64,000 nt of DNA from Persicitalea jodogahamensis (lineage in GTDB: Bacteria > Bacteroidota > Bacteroidia > Cytophagales > Spirosomataceae). Below are positions 10,401 to 19,860 of this stretch, in pieces. Each line of letters begins with the position of its first letter. Positions within the stretch are counted from its first letter, which is position 1. Where the stretch lies: assembly GCF_014651615.1 (NCBI RefSeq), contig NZ_BMXF01000001.1, positions 2,079,731 through 2,143,730 on the forward strand, in the 5' to 3' direction. The notes under the pieces were generated by a model. It saw only the letters and a list, made by a program, of their open reading frames with translations, was not told the DNA's origin and made no database searches. Position numbers and translations under genes: made by a program.

Positions 10401-10486
10401 GTCAGTGCCGCACAGACTCCCATGACAAGCAGAAAGTGCTTCCTGGCGTCGGCCGATAATCGAAGAATTTGTCTAAGTCTATTCAT
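7409..10486 (-). CDS. SusC/RagA TonB-linked outer-membrane transporter (pair 1)
   Basis: A TonB-dependent receptor of about 1025 residues. After the signal peptide comes a carboxypeptidase-like regulatory domain (RQVTGKVTSGADNMGLPSANV), then the TonB-box region SEVVVVGYGSQKKSDLTGAV, the plug with GPLYVIDGM and VLKDASASAIYGSRAANGVIIV, and the 22-strand barrel ending in an aromatic (LQIGF). SusC imports oligosaccharides across the outer membrane with energy from TonB. It lacks the STN domain found in the sigma-regulated SusC at 26321-29821, so it is probably not controlled by transmembrane sigma signalling. ATG at 10486 is preferred; an in-frame ATG 11 codons earlier is possible. A conserved 65-bp element lies 30 bp upstream. 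Confidence 0.95.
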   Translation of the reverse strand: MNRLRQILRLSADARKHFLLVMGVCAALTSYGQNRQVTGKVTSGADNMGLPSANVRIADTNQGVLTDKDGNYTITVRGNDDKLVFSYIGYMGQEIVVGNQSTVDVKLAEDLKSLSEVVVVGYGSQKKSDLTGAVGTVDAEEIGKFATGNAASTIQGRVAGVQVTSNGGAPGAGQIVTVRGTSTLSDSGPLYVIDGMLTGSMGSLNPQDIESVSVLKDASASAIYGSRAANGVIIVTTKKGRSGELKVDFDITTGIQTPTRYLPWANARQYADIVNRARDNDGNKRFPANDAEFDPAVDSDIQRESLRNAPMTNASLRFSGGSTNMTYALSFNYFDQVGIIRESDYKRLNVRANSTFQKGKFKLQETIGLTRSVNNPNFYFGRERDLLPTIPIRDKDGNFTGTGLPAGSTTSLGAYYGVGNLSNSLGLATVEDRTNKENGLIGNVEASYEIIKGLTYKLNLGAEVSAGNNYRFTPKYFFNATSLGNTNFAELAESNSNFLSQLIENTLNYNKSFGNHSLGLLAGQSSQRTQNRSLGVVARRFPSNDIRVASAAADRAQMPSSEYDTGLLSYFGRVNYTFNDRYLLTATIRRDGSSLFREDLRWGVFPSAAIGWNISNESFMQNVKGISNLKLRASYGAIGSNNVQAYAIDPELNLNSEYILGVTQQRVGGYSITKGVNSNITWETTKTTDIGLEFNAMNNKLQFTVDYFIRNSEDVLVNLSLPLYTGFGNPVPFNSASIRNKGFEFQGVYYGTVGNDFKFDLSGNFSVLNNVVTALGRATPIVGGGFTSNGLSSTRTAVGHPVAAFYGYVLDGIYQTDEEAKGANDSNSPRAGDLKFKDLNGDGKIDAADQDYIGNPTPNFIYGFNVNAQYKNFDFTLFFNGVAGNDLLNSNRYRGYFDTEGNFLADALNAWTPQNTETDIPRNTLSDPGYNRRMSAFYLESGAYFRLRNAQIGYNLPKAVANKLGMERLRIYLTTQNLFTITKYTGYYPEVGQGGRGGPRLFNTGVDEGAYPQAKNYQIGLQIGF

Positions 10487-10516
10487 AGGTTTTGAGTTTA
10501 AGGAAATTGATCTTGG

Positions 10517-10581
10517 CAAATTTCTATTTATTACCCAAAAAGCACTATCAATGAATTAGCAAAGGGTGGTATTATTTTAGC
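10517..10581 (-). promoter_or_regulatory. Conserved upstream element of SusC genes, copy 1
   Basis: This 65-bp block matches 17579-17643 with no gaps over most of its length. Shared cores are AAATTTCTATTTATTA, CCAAAAAGCAC and GCAAAGG, followed by ACTATTTT/ATTATTTT. Both copies sit upstream of a SusC gene in the same orientation, 30 bp from the start here and 168 bp in the other copy. It is most simply a shared promoter and regulator site. The regulator is not in the window. Confidence 0.6.
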
Positions 10582-10869
10582 ATAGTTCAGAGCATTTGTC
10601 TAAAAAATGTCAATTAATAGTTCAAGTTTTCCGGAAAATGAGAAAATGGCGGTTTGGAGTATGACCAAATAGATTGTTTTGGTGACACCCGAAGCAGGGT
10701 ATTCATGAAAATGTCTAAGGCGCATTTCAGGCCAGACTCAATTTTAACAAATGCATCATAAAGTACTCCGGAAAAAAAGGGATGAACCAGGAGAAAGGGG
10801 GTAAATGCCCTGCCTCAGAATTTTGCATAAAATGCGCGGCTGATGCATTAGTTACCTTCTAACCTGAAA

Positions 10870-10907
10870 GGAGCAGTTCCGTGCATACTATTGCGCAGAA
10901 CTGCTCC
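10870..10907 (-). terminator. Hairpin after the glycan-binding lipoprotein gene
   Basis: A perfect 10-bp stem GGAGCAGTTC/GAACTGCTCC with an 18-nt loop lies 26 bp beyond the stop of the lipoprotein gene at 10933. On the minus strand it is followed by TTTC, a weak U tract. It could be a terminator or an attenuating or RNA-stabilising hairpin between the two halves of the locus. The rest of the gap to the SusC gene (10582-10869) shows no gene. Confidence 0.45.
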
Positions 10908-10932
10908 CGGTTTCTAATAAAAATCCAAAATC

Positions 10933-12474
10933 TTACTTCGGCCTTTCCTCTTTTTCCACCAGATAAAAATCATCGAAATAAAAGGTTCCCGCCTCGGGTA
11001 CGTGTATATACAAGAAGCGGTTTTTGGGGTCGCCGGAATACTCGACATCGCGGGTGACGGTTTCCCATTTGCCGGTTTTGACATCTTTCAGCGGTTGCCA
11101 CATCTGCTGGTAGTTTGGCAAAATCCAGGTATTGATCGAAGCGGACGGGGAGGCCGGATCAACCCAGATTTTGTAGCGATAGATGTAGGTCGTGCCACTC
11201 TTCAGGTCAAAGGGAGCTTTTTCACTCGTGAAAGCCCCTTTGCCGGTAGTCGTAACGATCTTCATGCTGTATTTCCCGCTTGCGACGTTGGTAGTCGAGA
11301 ATTCGTAGGCTGCGGCATTGTCCCACATGGGCACCCATCCCGTACCTCCAGCCTCGAAACCATAGGTGGCCACAGGCAGCAGGTTGACATCGTGCATCGC
11401 CACCGGAAGGTCGGTGAAGGTAGCGGGAGTCCTTTCGTCGGTAGAAGAGAGGGTGCTGCCGGGCAGGAACGATACTTTGATCACATCGGGACGGTATATG
11501 CGTTCGGCCAACTTGATATTGAGTAAGGTGGCATCTTTGGCATTGGGCGTGACTGACTGTATCTTACCGGCCCTGCCATTGATGGTGACCGTAAAGAATT
11601 TCTCCTGACCGATGAAAGGCGCAAATTCTCCGTTGAAGGGGATCTGGATTGTTTCATCCTCCAGCTCACTTATCTTCCCCGTCATTACGAAGGGCTTGGT
11701 CGATTTGATGACCTTAATGGGGTTGGGTACTTTGATATGCGCATTTTCCGGGGGGAAATTGGGTTGCTGACGGCTGGAATTGAATGAGGCGCTATAAGTA
11801 CCAAGCTTTTTGAAGGTGATTGCCGCCACCGAATCGGCACTCGAGACCCCCGCAATAGTCCAGGACCGCGTGTCGGGGCGACCGATTTTTGTCAGGTCCA
11901 CGAATTCAAGTTTACCACCCGCTTCCACATAAATAGTGTCTTTGGACAGCGGGATGACCTTGCCATCCTGACGAATCTGGATCTGGGGCTGAATGGTATC
12001 GTACACGTCTACCATGAAAGTGTGATCGATTACCCACACATCGCCGATTTTTTTGGAATAAACTGTGTCTGTTCCGTAATAGGCCACAGAGTCGCGGTAG
12101 GTATTGTAAAGCCGAACGGGCTGAATCCCCCCTTTCTTAAAATAGACATGAATGGTTTTGTCGGAGGTTTCCAGGCCTGCCCCTGGAATGACGAACTTAT
12201 CGAGCAGCGTATCAGAACGGGTCATTGGCCCTTTCAAGAATAAGTTTCCTTCGGCAATCTCCCACTTGTGTGACAGCGGGTTGTGTGATAAATCGGAGAA
12301 AGACATAAAATCGTCGATTCCAACCCTGAAAGTACTTTCCCGAAAATTACTGGTGTACCAGGATACGTCGGAAAACTCATTAGGCTCAACGTAGTCTCTG
12401 GAACAGCCCGCCAGGAGCGCGAGGCAAAGAAAGAGCGCAGCTATTTTTATTTTTCTTAGAAATTCCATTGTCAT
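10933..12474 (-). CDS. Surface glycan-binding-type lipoprotein with PKD-like and C-terminal carbohydrate-binding-like domain
   Basis: This 513-residue lipoprotein has a signal peptide ending in LALLAGC. The first part contains a repeated Ig/PKD-like pattern (FVDLTKIGRPDTRSWTIAG, ITFKKLGTYSASF). The last 150 residues resemble a CBM4/9-type jelly roll, with YGFEAGGTGWVPMWDN, SGKYSMKIVTTTG, KSGTTYIYRYKIWVD and a final GTFYFDDFYLVEK. It sits directly after SusD2 (37 bp), where SusE/SusF or surface glycan-binding proteins usually lie, so it probably binds the polysaccharide at the cell surface. No catalytic motif is visible. The exact family and ligand are not recognised. Confidence 0.65.
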   Translation of the reverse strand: MTMEFLRKIKIAALFLCLALLAGCSRDYVEPNEFSDVSWYTSNFRESTFRVGIDDFMSFSDLSHNPLSHKWEIAEGNLFLKGPMTRSDTLLDKFVIPGAGLETSDKTIHVYFKKGGIQPVRLYNTYRDSVAYYGTDTVYSKKIGDVWVIDHTFMVDVYDTIQPQIQIRQDGKVIPLSKDTIYVEAGGKLEFVDLTKIGRPDTRSWTIAGVSSADSVAAITFKKLGTYSASFNSSRQQPNFPPENAHIKVPNPIKVIKSTKPFVMTGKISELEDETIQIPFNGEFAPFIGQEKFFTVTINGRAGKIQSVTPNAKDATLLNIKLAERIYRPDVIKVSFLPGSTLSSTDERTPATFTDLPVAMHDVNLLPVATYGFEAGGTGWVPMWDNAAAYEFSTTNVASGKYSMKIVTTTGKGAFTSEKAPFDLKSGTTYIYRYKIWVDPASPSASINTWILPNYQQMWQPLKDVKTGKWETVTRDVEYSGDPKNRFLYIHVPEAGTFYFDDFYLVEKEERPK

Positions 12475-12511
12475 ACTTTTTTATTTTGACAAGACGTGTG
12501 GTCACACACGC

Positions 12512-14266
12512 CTATTTAATAACGGGGTTGGATATGAGTTCACTGCTTGGAATGGGCCAGTAGGCGTGGGCCGACTCCGTGTAGTTCTGCGCAGCCTGTG
12601 TATAGTCTACCATTTCCTTGTAAGTCGCTTTTGTACCTGGCGTCAGTACGCTTCCCCAGCGCGTGGCGGGCTTCCCGTCCACCCCCACGAAAGGAAGGTT
12701 TTCGCCGTAGTACTTTTGCTTCGACAGATCCTGGAAACGTTGCTTGGTGATGCCCCATCTCCTCATGTCGAGAAAACGAATGGCATGGCCTTCCACGGAC
12801 AGTTCGAGCGGGCGTTCCACGTACATCAAATGCTGCATGAGGCTGGTGGCTGTGTAGGCTTTGCCGTCATGGTCGGCGCTGGCGAACTCGCTGTTCGCGC
12901 TGGTCCCCAGAAGCTGTAAAGCCGAGCGGTGCCTTACCCGGTTGATGTACTTTTGGGCCTCCTGCACCCCGGCAGCGTCGGTACCGCCCTTGATGAGGGT
13001 TTCGGCGTACATCAGGTACACATCGGCCAGACGGATTACCCGGACGTTGATGCCTGAGCGCAGATTGGGGAGAATGTCCTTTTCGTTGGATACGATATCC
13101 CAGTTGGTGTATTTCCGGTAGTAGGCCGTTTCGGCATTATTGTAGGCAGCCCCCTGGGCAGACGTCTTCAGGTAGTACGTCTGATCGAGGTCATCGGGTA
13201 GCGCAATGGAATGGGAAGTACGCAGAGAATAGCTGCGCATTCTTCTGGTGCCGTCTTTGTCTGTTACAAAGTTGCGCGGGTCGTTCTTGTCCATTACCTC
13301 GTTTTTGTAGGCGTTGATAAGCCAAAGGCTGGGCAGCACCGCCCGAAAACCACCGACCGGGCTGAAAGTGTAATTCAACGTGCTGGAAACGTTCTCTTCG
13401 GCGTAGGGATTCAGCTCGGCCTTAAAGGCCAGGGAATAGTTAATTTCCAGGATCGACTCCTCATTTAATTCCCGGCGGGTGGTAAAATTATCGCCAATAC
13501 TCGGTGTGAGCGCATAGCCGTATAAAGGGTTTTCAATTACGTCTTTGAAATAAGTGGCAGCCTTTGGGTAATCCTTTTCGTAGAGGTAGCTGGTACCCAG
13601 CACGCTCGCTGCCGCTCCGGCGGTAACACGGCCCAGGTCTTTGCGTTCCGTCCATTTGGCGGGCAGGTTGCTATATGCGTATTCAAGGTCAGTCCGAAAA
13701 AAATCCTGTACCTTCTTGGCGTCCTGTAGGGGCTGATAAAAATCCGACTCGTTCTGGGGTACGAAATCGAAGATGGGCACGCTGCCGTTGTTGAATGAGC
13801 TATGCAGGTAGTGATAGAACAGCCCCCGGAAAAAATGTGCCTGCGCTTTGATCACCGTAGCGCGTTTTGTTTTGGCCGGATCGCTAAACGTTCCTATCAG
13901 TTTGTCGACTCCTTCTATTACCTGGTTAGCCCGAAAAATACCCTTGTAAAGGGCGTCCCATTTGTTGTTGGGAACACCGGAGCCACTGTTGAAGGTGTGC
14001 AGATAGTACTCATTGGAGGTATTGGGCCGTCCCCAACCCGGCCAGGTCATATCGCTGCGGTTGTATTCGTCGGCTGTGCTGAGGACGTTGTTGTTCTTGA
14101 ATGCATTATAAACCGCGATCAGACCCGTGTCGGCATCGTCCAGGGTTTTCCAGAAACTGTCCGTAGACATTTCGTTGGGATTGGTTTCTTCCAGAAAATC
14201 GGAGCAACCCAACGTGCCTACCAGCAGCAGACTGAGGGCGAGGTGTTTTAATATTGAATATCTCAT
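12512..14266 (-). CDS. SusD/RagB family outer-membrane lipoprotein (pair 2)
   Basis: A 584-residue SusD homologue with lipobox VGTLGC and the standard opening FLEETNPNEMSTDSFWKTLDDAD. Mid-protein AQAHFFRGLFYHYL and the C-terminal IRLADVYLMYAETLI, YINRVRHRSALQLL and EGHAIRFLDMRRWG motifs complete the family pattern. It is longer than the first SusD because of insertions in the binding-loop region. It lies 18 bp downstream of SusC2 and forms the capping lipoprotein of that transporter. Divergence from the other pair suggests a separate ligand, perhaps a larger or sulfated fragment; that is inference. Confidence 0.95.
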   Translation of the reverse strand: MRYSILKHLALSLLLVGTLGCSDFLEETNPNEMSTDSFWKTLDDADTGLIAVYNAFKNNNVLSTADEYNRSDMTWPGWGRPNTSNEYYLHTFNSGSGVPNNKWDALYKGIFRANQVIEGVDKLIGTFSDPAKTKRATVIKAQAHFFRGLFYHYLHSSFNNGSVPIFDFVPQNESDFYQPLQDAKKVQDFFRTDLEYAYSNLPAKWTERKDLGRVTAGAAASVLGTSYLYEKDYPKAATYFKDVIENPLYGYALTPSIGDNFTTRRELNEESILEINYSLAFKAELNPYAEENVSSTLNYTFSPVGGFRAVLPSLWLINAYKNEVMDKNDPRNFVTDKDGTRRMRSYSLRTSHSIALPDDLDQTYYLKTSAQGAAYNNAETAYYRKYTNWDIVSNEKDILPNLRSGINVRVIRLADVYLMYAETLIKGGTDAAGVQEAQKYINRVRHRSALQLLGTSANSEFASADHDGKAYTATSLMQHLMYVERPLELSVEGHAIRFLDMRRWGITKQRFQDLSKQKYYGENLPFVGVDGKPATRWGSVLTPGTKATYKEMVDYTQAAQNYTESAHAYWPIPSSELISNPVIK

Positions 14267-14284
14267 CGTGTTAGTTTTTTTGAT

Positions 14285-17200
14285 TTAAAAATCGAACTGA
14301 AGACCTAAGCGATACTGCGAGCTGATAGGGTAGCTTCCTTTGTCCAGGCCGCGCGTCTGCAGACCATCGTTCCCGACTTCCGGATCGAATCCGGTATACT
14401 TCGTAAGCGTGATTGGATTCTGTGCGGCGGCGTAAACCCGCAACTTGGAGATGCCTGCCCTCTTCGTTACTGCTGTGGGAATGGTATAACCGAGGCTTAT
14501 GTTCCGCAGCCGGACGAAGGTCGCATCCTCGATCCAGTAGTCTGACCAGCCGCGATTGTTGGCGTGGCCGCCACCCCGGTAAGCAGGAATGTCGGAGTTC
14601 GGGTTTTTGGCCGTGTACTGGTACTCCAGGTCACGGTGAGTGCCGTAGTAGTAGGAGTATATCTTGCTGCCATTGATCACTTCGGCTCCGAACGACCCGA
14701 ACCATTGCATGGAGAGATCGAACCCTTTGTAGTCCATATTCAGGTTGAAGCCCAACTCAAAATCCGGTGTTCCACTGCCGCCAAATACCCGGTCGTCGTC
14801 ATTGAGCAGACCATCGCCTTTGTCAGGAATCCCGTCGCCATCGGTATCGACCGTCAGGGCATCGATGTACCGCAGGTCGCCGATTTTGGCCGTGGGAACC
14901 AGCTTTTTGTACTCGGCCAGTTCTTCGGCGGATTTAATGATGCCGTTGGTAGGCATCACCAGGAAGGCTCCGGCAATGAGGCCCTCTTTAATCACTGTCA
15001 CACGGTCAGGATTGGGAACGCCGTTCACCACAGTTCCGCCTGCCATGTAAGCGACCTTGTTGGAGCCACTCATCTTGGTGATTGTATTTACGTTCTTATA
15101 AAAAGTACCGCTGGCCGACCAGGAAAGGTCACCGCTATGACGGTAAGTCGAGGAGAATTCGATGCCTTTGTTGTTCATGTCACCCACATTCAGGATAACC
15201 GTGGCCCCGTTTCCGCCCCCGGCGGCAGGTGGCACCAGCAGAGGGAAGAGCATGTCGCGCTTCTGGGTATTATAGACGTCTCCCGTAAAAGTCAGCTTAT
15301 TGTTGAACAAGGCCAGGTCAAACCCCAGGTTGGCCTGGGTGGTAGTTTCCCACTTCACGTTTTTGTTGGCGAACGAAGTTTGAGTTGCCCCCAAAGCCAG
15401 GATGTCCTCTCCTTCCCGGCCAAAAACGTAGTCTTTGGCGAGAGTGATCGTGGCGGCATTGCTATAATCCAGAAAGTTCTGGTTTCCCGTGGTGCCGTAG
15501 CTTCCCCGGATTTTGAAAGTACTGAAGGCGGCTGGCAGGGAGCCCCAGAAATTTTCGTCCGAAACGTTCCACCCTGCCGACACGGATGGAAACATGCCCC
15601 AGCGGTACTTTTGGGAGAAGCGCGATGAGCCGTCCCTTCGGGTACTCAGGCTAAGCAGGTACTTTCCTTTGTAATCGTACTGTGCCCTGACCAGCATCCC
15701 GATCAGCGAGTTGGTGCGATCCTGTCCCCAGCCCGAACCTGACCCGGCGCTCGGATCCAGGGTGGCGCCGTTCAGCACCGTGATGTCATTGCTGACCAGG
15801 CCATATTTTTGGGCATAGAATGAAGAGTACGAATACTTCTCCATGGAATACACGCCCAGAAGATCCACTTTGTGCTCGCCGAATCGCTTGGAATACGTGA
15901 TGGTGTTTTCCCAAACGAAAGTCGGAGCCTGGTCGCTGCTGTTGTACACGCCCGAACGAACTACCTCGGGAAGCCGGATGCCTTCGTTGTCATAGGTGAC
16001 GAACAGCGGATTCACCCGCACCCGCGTATTGTAGGTATTGGTCGCCGCAAAGCGGGATAGCAATTTGATGTTGTTGGTCAGTTGGTACTGCGCCTGCAGG
16101 CTACCGTTAAAATGTCCTCCTTTTCTGCGATCGGTTTGTTTGACGCGAGCCGTCAGGGTACCCAGATTGATGGCTTCGTTGCTCCCATTGTTGCCGGCGT
16201 CCTGAATCGTGCCGACATTGGGGTCGATCATTTGCTGGAACGGCTTGTACCGGTATACTTCAAGCAGCATACCCCAGGGCTCATACTGCTGGTCTTCCAG
16301 GCGGAGGCCGATGCTGGTCCGGAACGTCCACTTGTTCCTTACGTAGCTCGTATTGGCCCGAACGTTAAAACGATCGTAACCCGAATTGATAATGGCTCCT
16401 TTCTGGCCAAAGTAGTTGGCGTTGATACTGTACGACAAATCCTGCTTCCCACCGGAAATATTGAGGGCGTAATTCTGAATAGGAGCATTGTCCTGTTGTA
16501 TGACGTCGTTGATGTCCGTATTGTTGGTAAATCCCCAACGATTGGTTTCAAGTGGCGTCCAGGTATTGCCCAGGTGCGTTCCGTTGATATTGTTAGTGTA
16601 CAGAAAATTGGAGTACATCTGCCCCTCGAAGTCAGAACGGGGGACGCCCGACGTAATTTTCTGAATACCGTAGTAGCCGTCCAGGCTCACTTTCATGGCA
16701 CCGGCCTTGCCCTGCTTGGTGGTGATGAGGATTACCCCGCCTGAGCCGCGCGTTCCATAAATGGAGGCCGAAGCCGCATCCTTCAGTACGTCGATGGTTT
16801 CGATTTCGCTCATACTCAGCCTTGGATCGCCACTATATGGAATGCCATCCACCACGTAAAGTGGTTCGTTCGCCCCGGTAACAGAGTTGATTCCCCGGAT
16901 CTGGATATTGGCGGTGGCACCCGGGGCACCCGAACTCGCCTGCACTGAGACCCCCGCAATCTGCCCTTGCAATGCGGTACCCAGGTCGGCCGTTGAAGAC
17001 TTGACAAGTACTTCGTTCGTGACCTGGCCCACCGCACCGGTCACTTCTTTCTTGCGCTGGGTGCCATAGCCGACCGCCACTACCTGCTCCAGTTCGATAG
17101 CTCCTTCCTTTAAAACAATGTCTAGCTTGCTCCTTCCATTGATCGGGATGCCCGTGGTTTCATAGCCGACAAATGACACCACCAAAGTGCCGTTGCCCGG

Positions 17201-17410
17201 AGCGCTGATCGAATAGTTGCCCTCAGCGTTGCTTGTTGTACCGCGCGATGTTCCCTGAACCACGACCGTGGCACCAGGTACTATTTCGCCTGCTTCACTC
17301 GTGACCTTTCCGGTCACAAGTACTTCTTGCGCGAATGCCTCCCCGAGTAGTACGAAGAGCAGTAGCGGCAAAAGCATTTTTCTTAAAAAATGAGTACTAG
17401 TTTCTACCAT
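14285..17410 (-). CDS. SusC/RagA TonB-linked outer-membrane transporter (pair 2)
   Basis: A 1041-residue TonB-dependent receptor. After the signal peptide (LLLFVLLGEAFAQ) it has a carboxypeptidase regulatory-like domain (VLVTGKVTSEAGEIVPGATV), a TonB-box region EQVVAVGYGTQRKKEVTGAV, a plug with EPLYVVDGIPY and VLKDAASASIYGTRGSGGVI, and a barrel ending in LQFDF. No STN domain is present. It heads the probable operon SusC2-SusD2-glycan-binding lipoprotein. The 65-bp element shared with SusC1 lies 168 bp upstream, implying a long untranslated leader if that element holds the promoter. Confidence 0.95.
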   Translation of the reverse strand: MVETSTHFLRKMLLPLLLFVLLGEAFAQEVLVTGKVTSEAGEIVPGATVVVQGTSRGTTSNAEGNYSISAPGNGTLVVSFVGYETTGIPINGRSKLDIVLKEGAIELEQVVAVGYGTQRKKEVTGAVGQVTNEVLVKSSTADLGTALQGQIAGVSVQASSGAPGATANIQIRGINSVTGANEPLYVVDGIPYSGDPRLSMSEIETIDVLKDAASASIYGTRGSGGVILITTKQGKAGAMKVSLDGYYGIQKITSGVPRSDFEGQMYSNFLYTNNINGTHLGNTWTPLETNRWGFTNNTDINDVIQQDNAPIQNYALNISGGKQDLSYSINANYFGQKGAIINSGYDRFNVRANTSYVRNKWTFRTSIGLRLEDQQYEPWGMLLEVYRYKPFQQMIDPNVGTIQDAGNNGSNEAINLGTLTARVKQTDRRKGGHFNGSLQAQYQLTNNIKLLSRFAATNTYNTRVRVNPLFVTYDNEGIRLPEVVRSGVYNSSDQAPTFVWENTITYSKRFGEHKVDLLGVYSMEKYSYSSFYAQKYGLVSNDITVLNGATLDPSAGSGSGWGQDRTNSLIGMLVRAQYDYKGKYLLSLSTRRDGSSRFSQKYRWGMFPSVSAGWNVSDENFWGSLPAAFSTFKIRGSYGTTGNQNFLDYSNAATITLAKDYVFGREGEDILALGATQTSFANKNVKWETTTQANLGFDLALFNNKLTFTGDVYNTQKRDMLFPLLVPPAAGGGNGATVILNVGDMNNKGIEFSSTYRHSGDLSWSASGTFYKNVNTITKMSGSNKVAYMAGGTVVNGVPNPDRVTVIKEGLIAGAFLVMPTNGIIKSAEELAEYKKLVPTAKIGDLRYIDALTVDTDGDGIPDKGDGLLNDDDRVFGGSGTPDFELGFNLNMDYKGFDLSMQWFGSFGAEVINGSKIYSYYYGTHRDLEYQYTAKNPNSDIPAYRGGGHANNRGWSDYWIEDATFVRLRNISLGYTIPTAVTKRAGISKLRVYAAAQNPITLTKYTGFDPEVGNDGLQTRGLDKGSYPISSQYRLGLQFDF

Positions 17411-17578
17411 AGTTTTGATTGTTAGTTACTGTGTTGTTTGGGGGTTCAAATGAAAACCAGGAAGGAAATCCACGCCCGTTGCCAGTAGTCCGAAACGCCT
17501 ATGTCGCCAGGAAGAGACAGGGACCCTACCTTTGTTCTGAAAAGAAAATGTTGTTTATGGTTTATATGAAAATCTCGA

Positions 17579-17643
17579 CAAATTTCTATTTATTAACCAA
17601 AAAGCACCATCGTTAAATAAGCAAAGGCTGATACTATTTTGGC
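17579..17643 (-). promoter_or_regulatory. Conserved upstream element of SusC genes, copy 2
   Basis: Second copy of the 65-bp block described at 10517-10581, in the same orientation. It retains AAATTTCTATTTATTA, CCAAAAAGCAC and GCAAAGG, then ACTATTTT. It lies in the 304-bp gap between the DUF255 protein gene and SusC2, which holds no gene. Sharing between two SusC genes implies common control of both transporter operons. Confidence 0.6.
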
Positions 17644-17714
17644 GCAAACAAAAAGAAAGAAGGAATAACTAGAAGAAATCCGCGGAGTGATCCGGAAAAC
17701 AAGAAGAATTTGAC

Positions 17715-19820
17715 TCAAAAAGTGACCATTTTTAAAGCCTGGTCGACCTCATCGGTCGGCAGTTTGCAGACTTTGTCTTTGCAGACGTAGATACGGGTCT
17801 GCCCGGCCACTTTTTTATCGTCCAGCAGGGGGAGGTTTTCGTTCTCCCCGCCCGCAAAGACGGCATTGGGGAGGTAGTACTTTTGCAGGAGAAGATTTTG
17901 CCCGAGGGCGTTTTTACCGAGGATGGCTACTTCATACGTTCCGTAATGCTCCAGACCCAGCAATAGCGCCCAGCTGGTGTAGGAAGAGGCGTCCGTGGCT
18001 AGACTGAATTTGATCCGGTCCAGCATTTTTCGGGCATTGGTGACGTACTTTTCATCATACAAGATTTTACCCAACCGGTATTGGGTCAGACTCATAATCC
18101 CGTTGGCAGAGGGAACGACTCCGTCGTTGACGCCGATGCTGTTGATAAGTATGTTTTCCTTCTTTGCGGTGTGGGTCGTGTAAAAATTGGATTCTGCATC
18201 AAAAAGATACGTATCCGCATACTCGATCAATCCCTCAGAAACATCGAACCAATGCTTGTTGAAATTGGATTGGTAAAGGTGCAGCGTGGCATCGGCCAGG
18301 AAAGCGTAATCTTCCAGGAATGCATCGATGGAGACCTTCTGGCGGCGGAAACTACGCTGTAATCTGAAATTTCTACCCAACATGTATTTCTCCAGAAACC
18401 TCGCATTTTCTTCCGCCGCTTGCAGGTATGCCGGATCACCCAGGGCTCGGTAGGCATCCACGTAGCCTTTGAGCATCAAGGCGTTCCATGAAACCAGAAT
18501 CTTATCGTCCAGGCTGGGATGCACCCGTTTGGCTCGCGCCGCGAAAAGCTTACCCCTGGCTTTGGCAACCAGTGGTTCACTAAGGTCGGAGAGACCGGCG
18601 GATTGATCAAGATACAGGATATTCTCGCCTTTTTCCCAGTTCCCTTTTTTAGAAATGGCAAAAGTCTTTTCCAGAGCCGCCAGTTCGGGCGCGTCGAGAA
18701 GACGGGCCATCTCGTCATATTGCCACACGTAGAATTTCCCTTCTTTGCCTTCGCTGTCGGCGTTGATGGAAGAGTAGAAGCCCCCTTCGGCGCTGGTCAG
18801 CTCGCGCTTTACGAAGCTCAGGGTTTCTTTGATGATACGGCGGTAATTTTCGTTACCAGTCAATTGATAAGCGTGGGCGTACAGGCTGACCAACTGCGCA
18901 TTGTCATAAAGCATTTTCTCAAAATGCGGGACCCGCCACTGGTCATCGGTGGCGTAGCGGGCAAAGCCTCCGCCCAACTGGTCGTAGATGCCTCCGCGAG
19001 CCATCTTGTCGAGCAGGGTCGTGGTGGCAGAAAGGGCTTTTTTGTCTTTGGTCAAATAGGCATACTGCATCAGGAATTCCCAACGAACGGGAGTGGGGAA
19101 TTTGGGGGCGCCCTTGAAACCTCCATCGGCGAAATCCACCTGGTCCAGCAAGCCTTTGTAAACAAGTTCATATAATGTCCCGTTGCCCTCGGCCGAAGTG
19201 TCGGCGTCAGCCGCCGCCGTTTGGATTTTCCTGATTTCCTGCGTCAAATCTTCAGACTGTTTCGTCAGTGTGGCGTTATCCTGCTCGTAGGCTTTGTGGA
19301 TGTTTTGCAGGAGTTTCAGCCATTGATCTTTGGAGAAATAGGTTCCGGCGTAGAAAGGCTTGCCGTCGGGCAGCGCGAAGGCGTTGAGTGGCCAGCCGCC
19401 GTTGCCGTTGATGAGCTGGGCAGCATTCATATAAATCTCATCGAGGTCGGGCCGTTCCTCGCGGTCGATTTTGATAGAAACAAAATGGGCATTCATGTAA
19501 TTGGCAACGGCCGTGTCCATGAAACTCTCCTCTTCCATGACGTGGCACCAATGACAGGCCGCGTACCCAATACTGATAATGAGGGGTTTGTTCTCTTCCT
19601 TTGCCTTTTTCAACGCTTCATCGCCCCACTCGTACCAACCTACGGGATTGTCGGCGTGTTCCAGAAGATACGGACTCGAGGCATTGCCCAGATGATTGCC
19701 CGATTGACCAAGGGATTTCCTGTCGGCATGGCAAGAAAGTACGCACATGCCGGTAAAAATGGCCATTATGGTCTTGAACAACCATTGGCCGGCTGTGTTT
19801 TGGGGAAAAAGCAAGGTCAT
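17715..19820 (-). CDS. DUF255 thioredoxin-domain/six-hairpin protein (YyaL/SSP411 family)
   Basis: A 701-residue protein of the YyaL/spermatogenesis-associated-20 family. The N-terminal thioredoxin-like domain has the signature [19 protein letters not shown] and [17 protein letters not shown], with CHWC in place of the usual CxxC redox motif. The remainder is an alpha/alpha six-barrel similar to glycosidases and epimerases ([33 protein letters not shown]). The first 35 residues include a lipobox-like CVLSC, so it may be a lipoprotein, unusual for a family generally thought soluble. The function of the family is poorly known. It is transcribed in the same direction as the polysaccharide locus but its role there is unclear. 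Confidence 0.85.
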   Translation of the reverse strand: MTLLFPQNTAGQWLFKTIMAIFTGMCVLSCHADRKSLGQSGNHLGNASSPYLLEHADNPVGWYEWGDEALKKAKEENKPLIISIGYAACHWCHVMEEESFMDTAVANYMNAHFVSIKIDREERPDLDEIYMNAAQLINGNGGWPLNAFALPDGKPFYAGTYFSKDQWLKLLQNIHKAYEQDNATLTKQSEDLTQEIRKIQTAAADADTSAEGNGTLYELVYKGLLDQVDFADGGFKGAPKFPTPVRWEFLMQYAYLTKDKKALSATTTLLDKMARGGIYDQLGGGFARYATDDQWRVPHFEKMLYDNAQLVSLYAHAYQLTGNENYRRIIKETLSFVKRELTSAEGGFYSSINADSEGKEGKFYVWQYDEMARLLDAPELAALEKTFAISKKGNWEKGENILYLDQSAGLSDLSEPLVAKARGKLFAARAKRVHPSLDDKILVSWNALMLKGYVDAYRALGDPAYLQAAEENARFLEKYMLGRNFRLQRSFRRQKVSIDAFLEDYAFLADATLHLYQSNFNKHWFDVSEGLIEYADTYLFDAESNFYTTHTAKKENILINSIGVNDGVVPSANGIMSLTQYRLGKILYDEKYVTNARKMLDRIKFSLATDASSYTSWALLLGLEHYGTYEVAILGKNALGQNLLLQKYYLPNAVFAGGENENLPLLDDKKVAGQTRIYVCKDKVCKLPTDEVDQALKMVTF

Positions 19821-19860
19821 TCTTATAAGGGTTTATTGACCACCTTATAATTATACGCAA

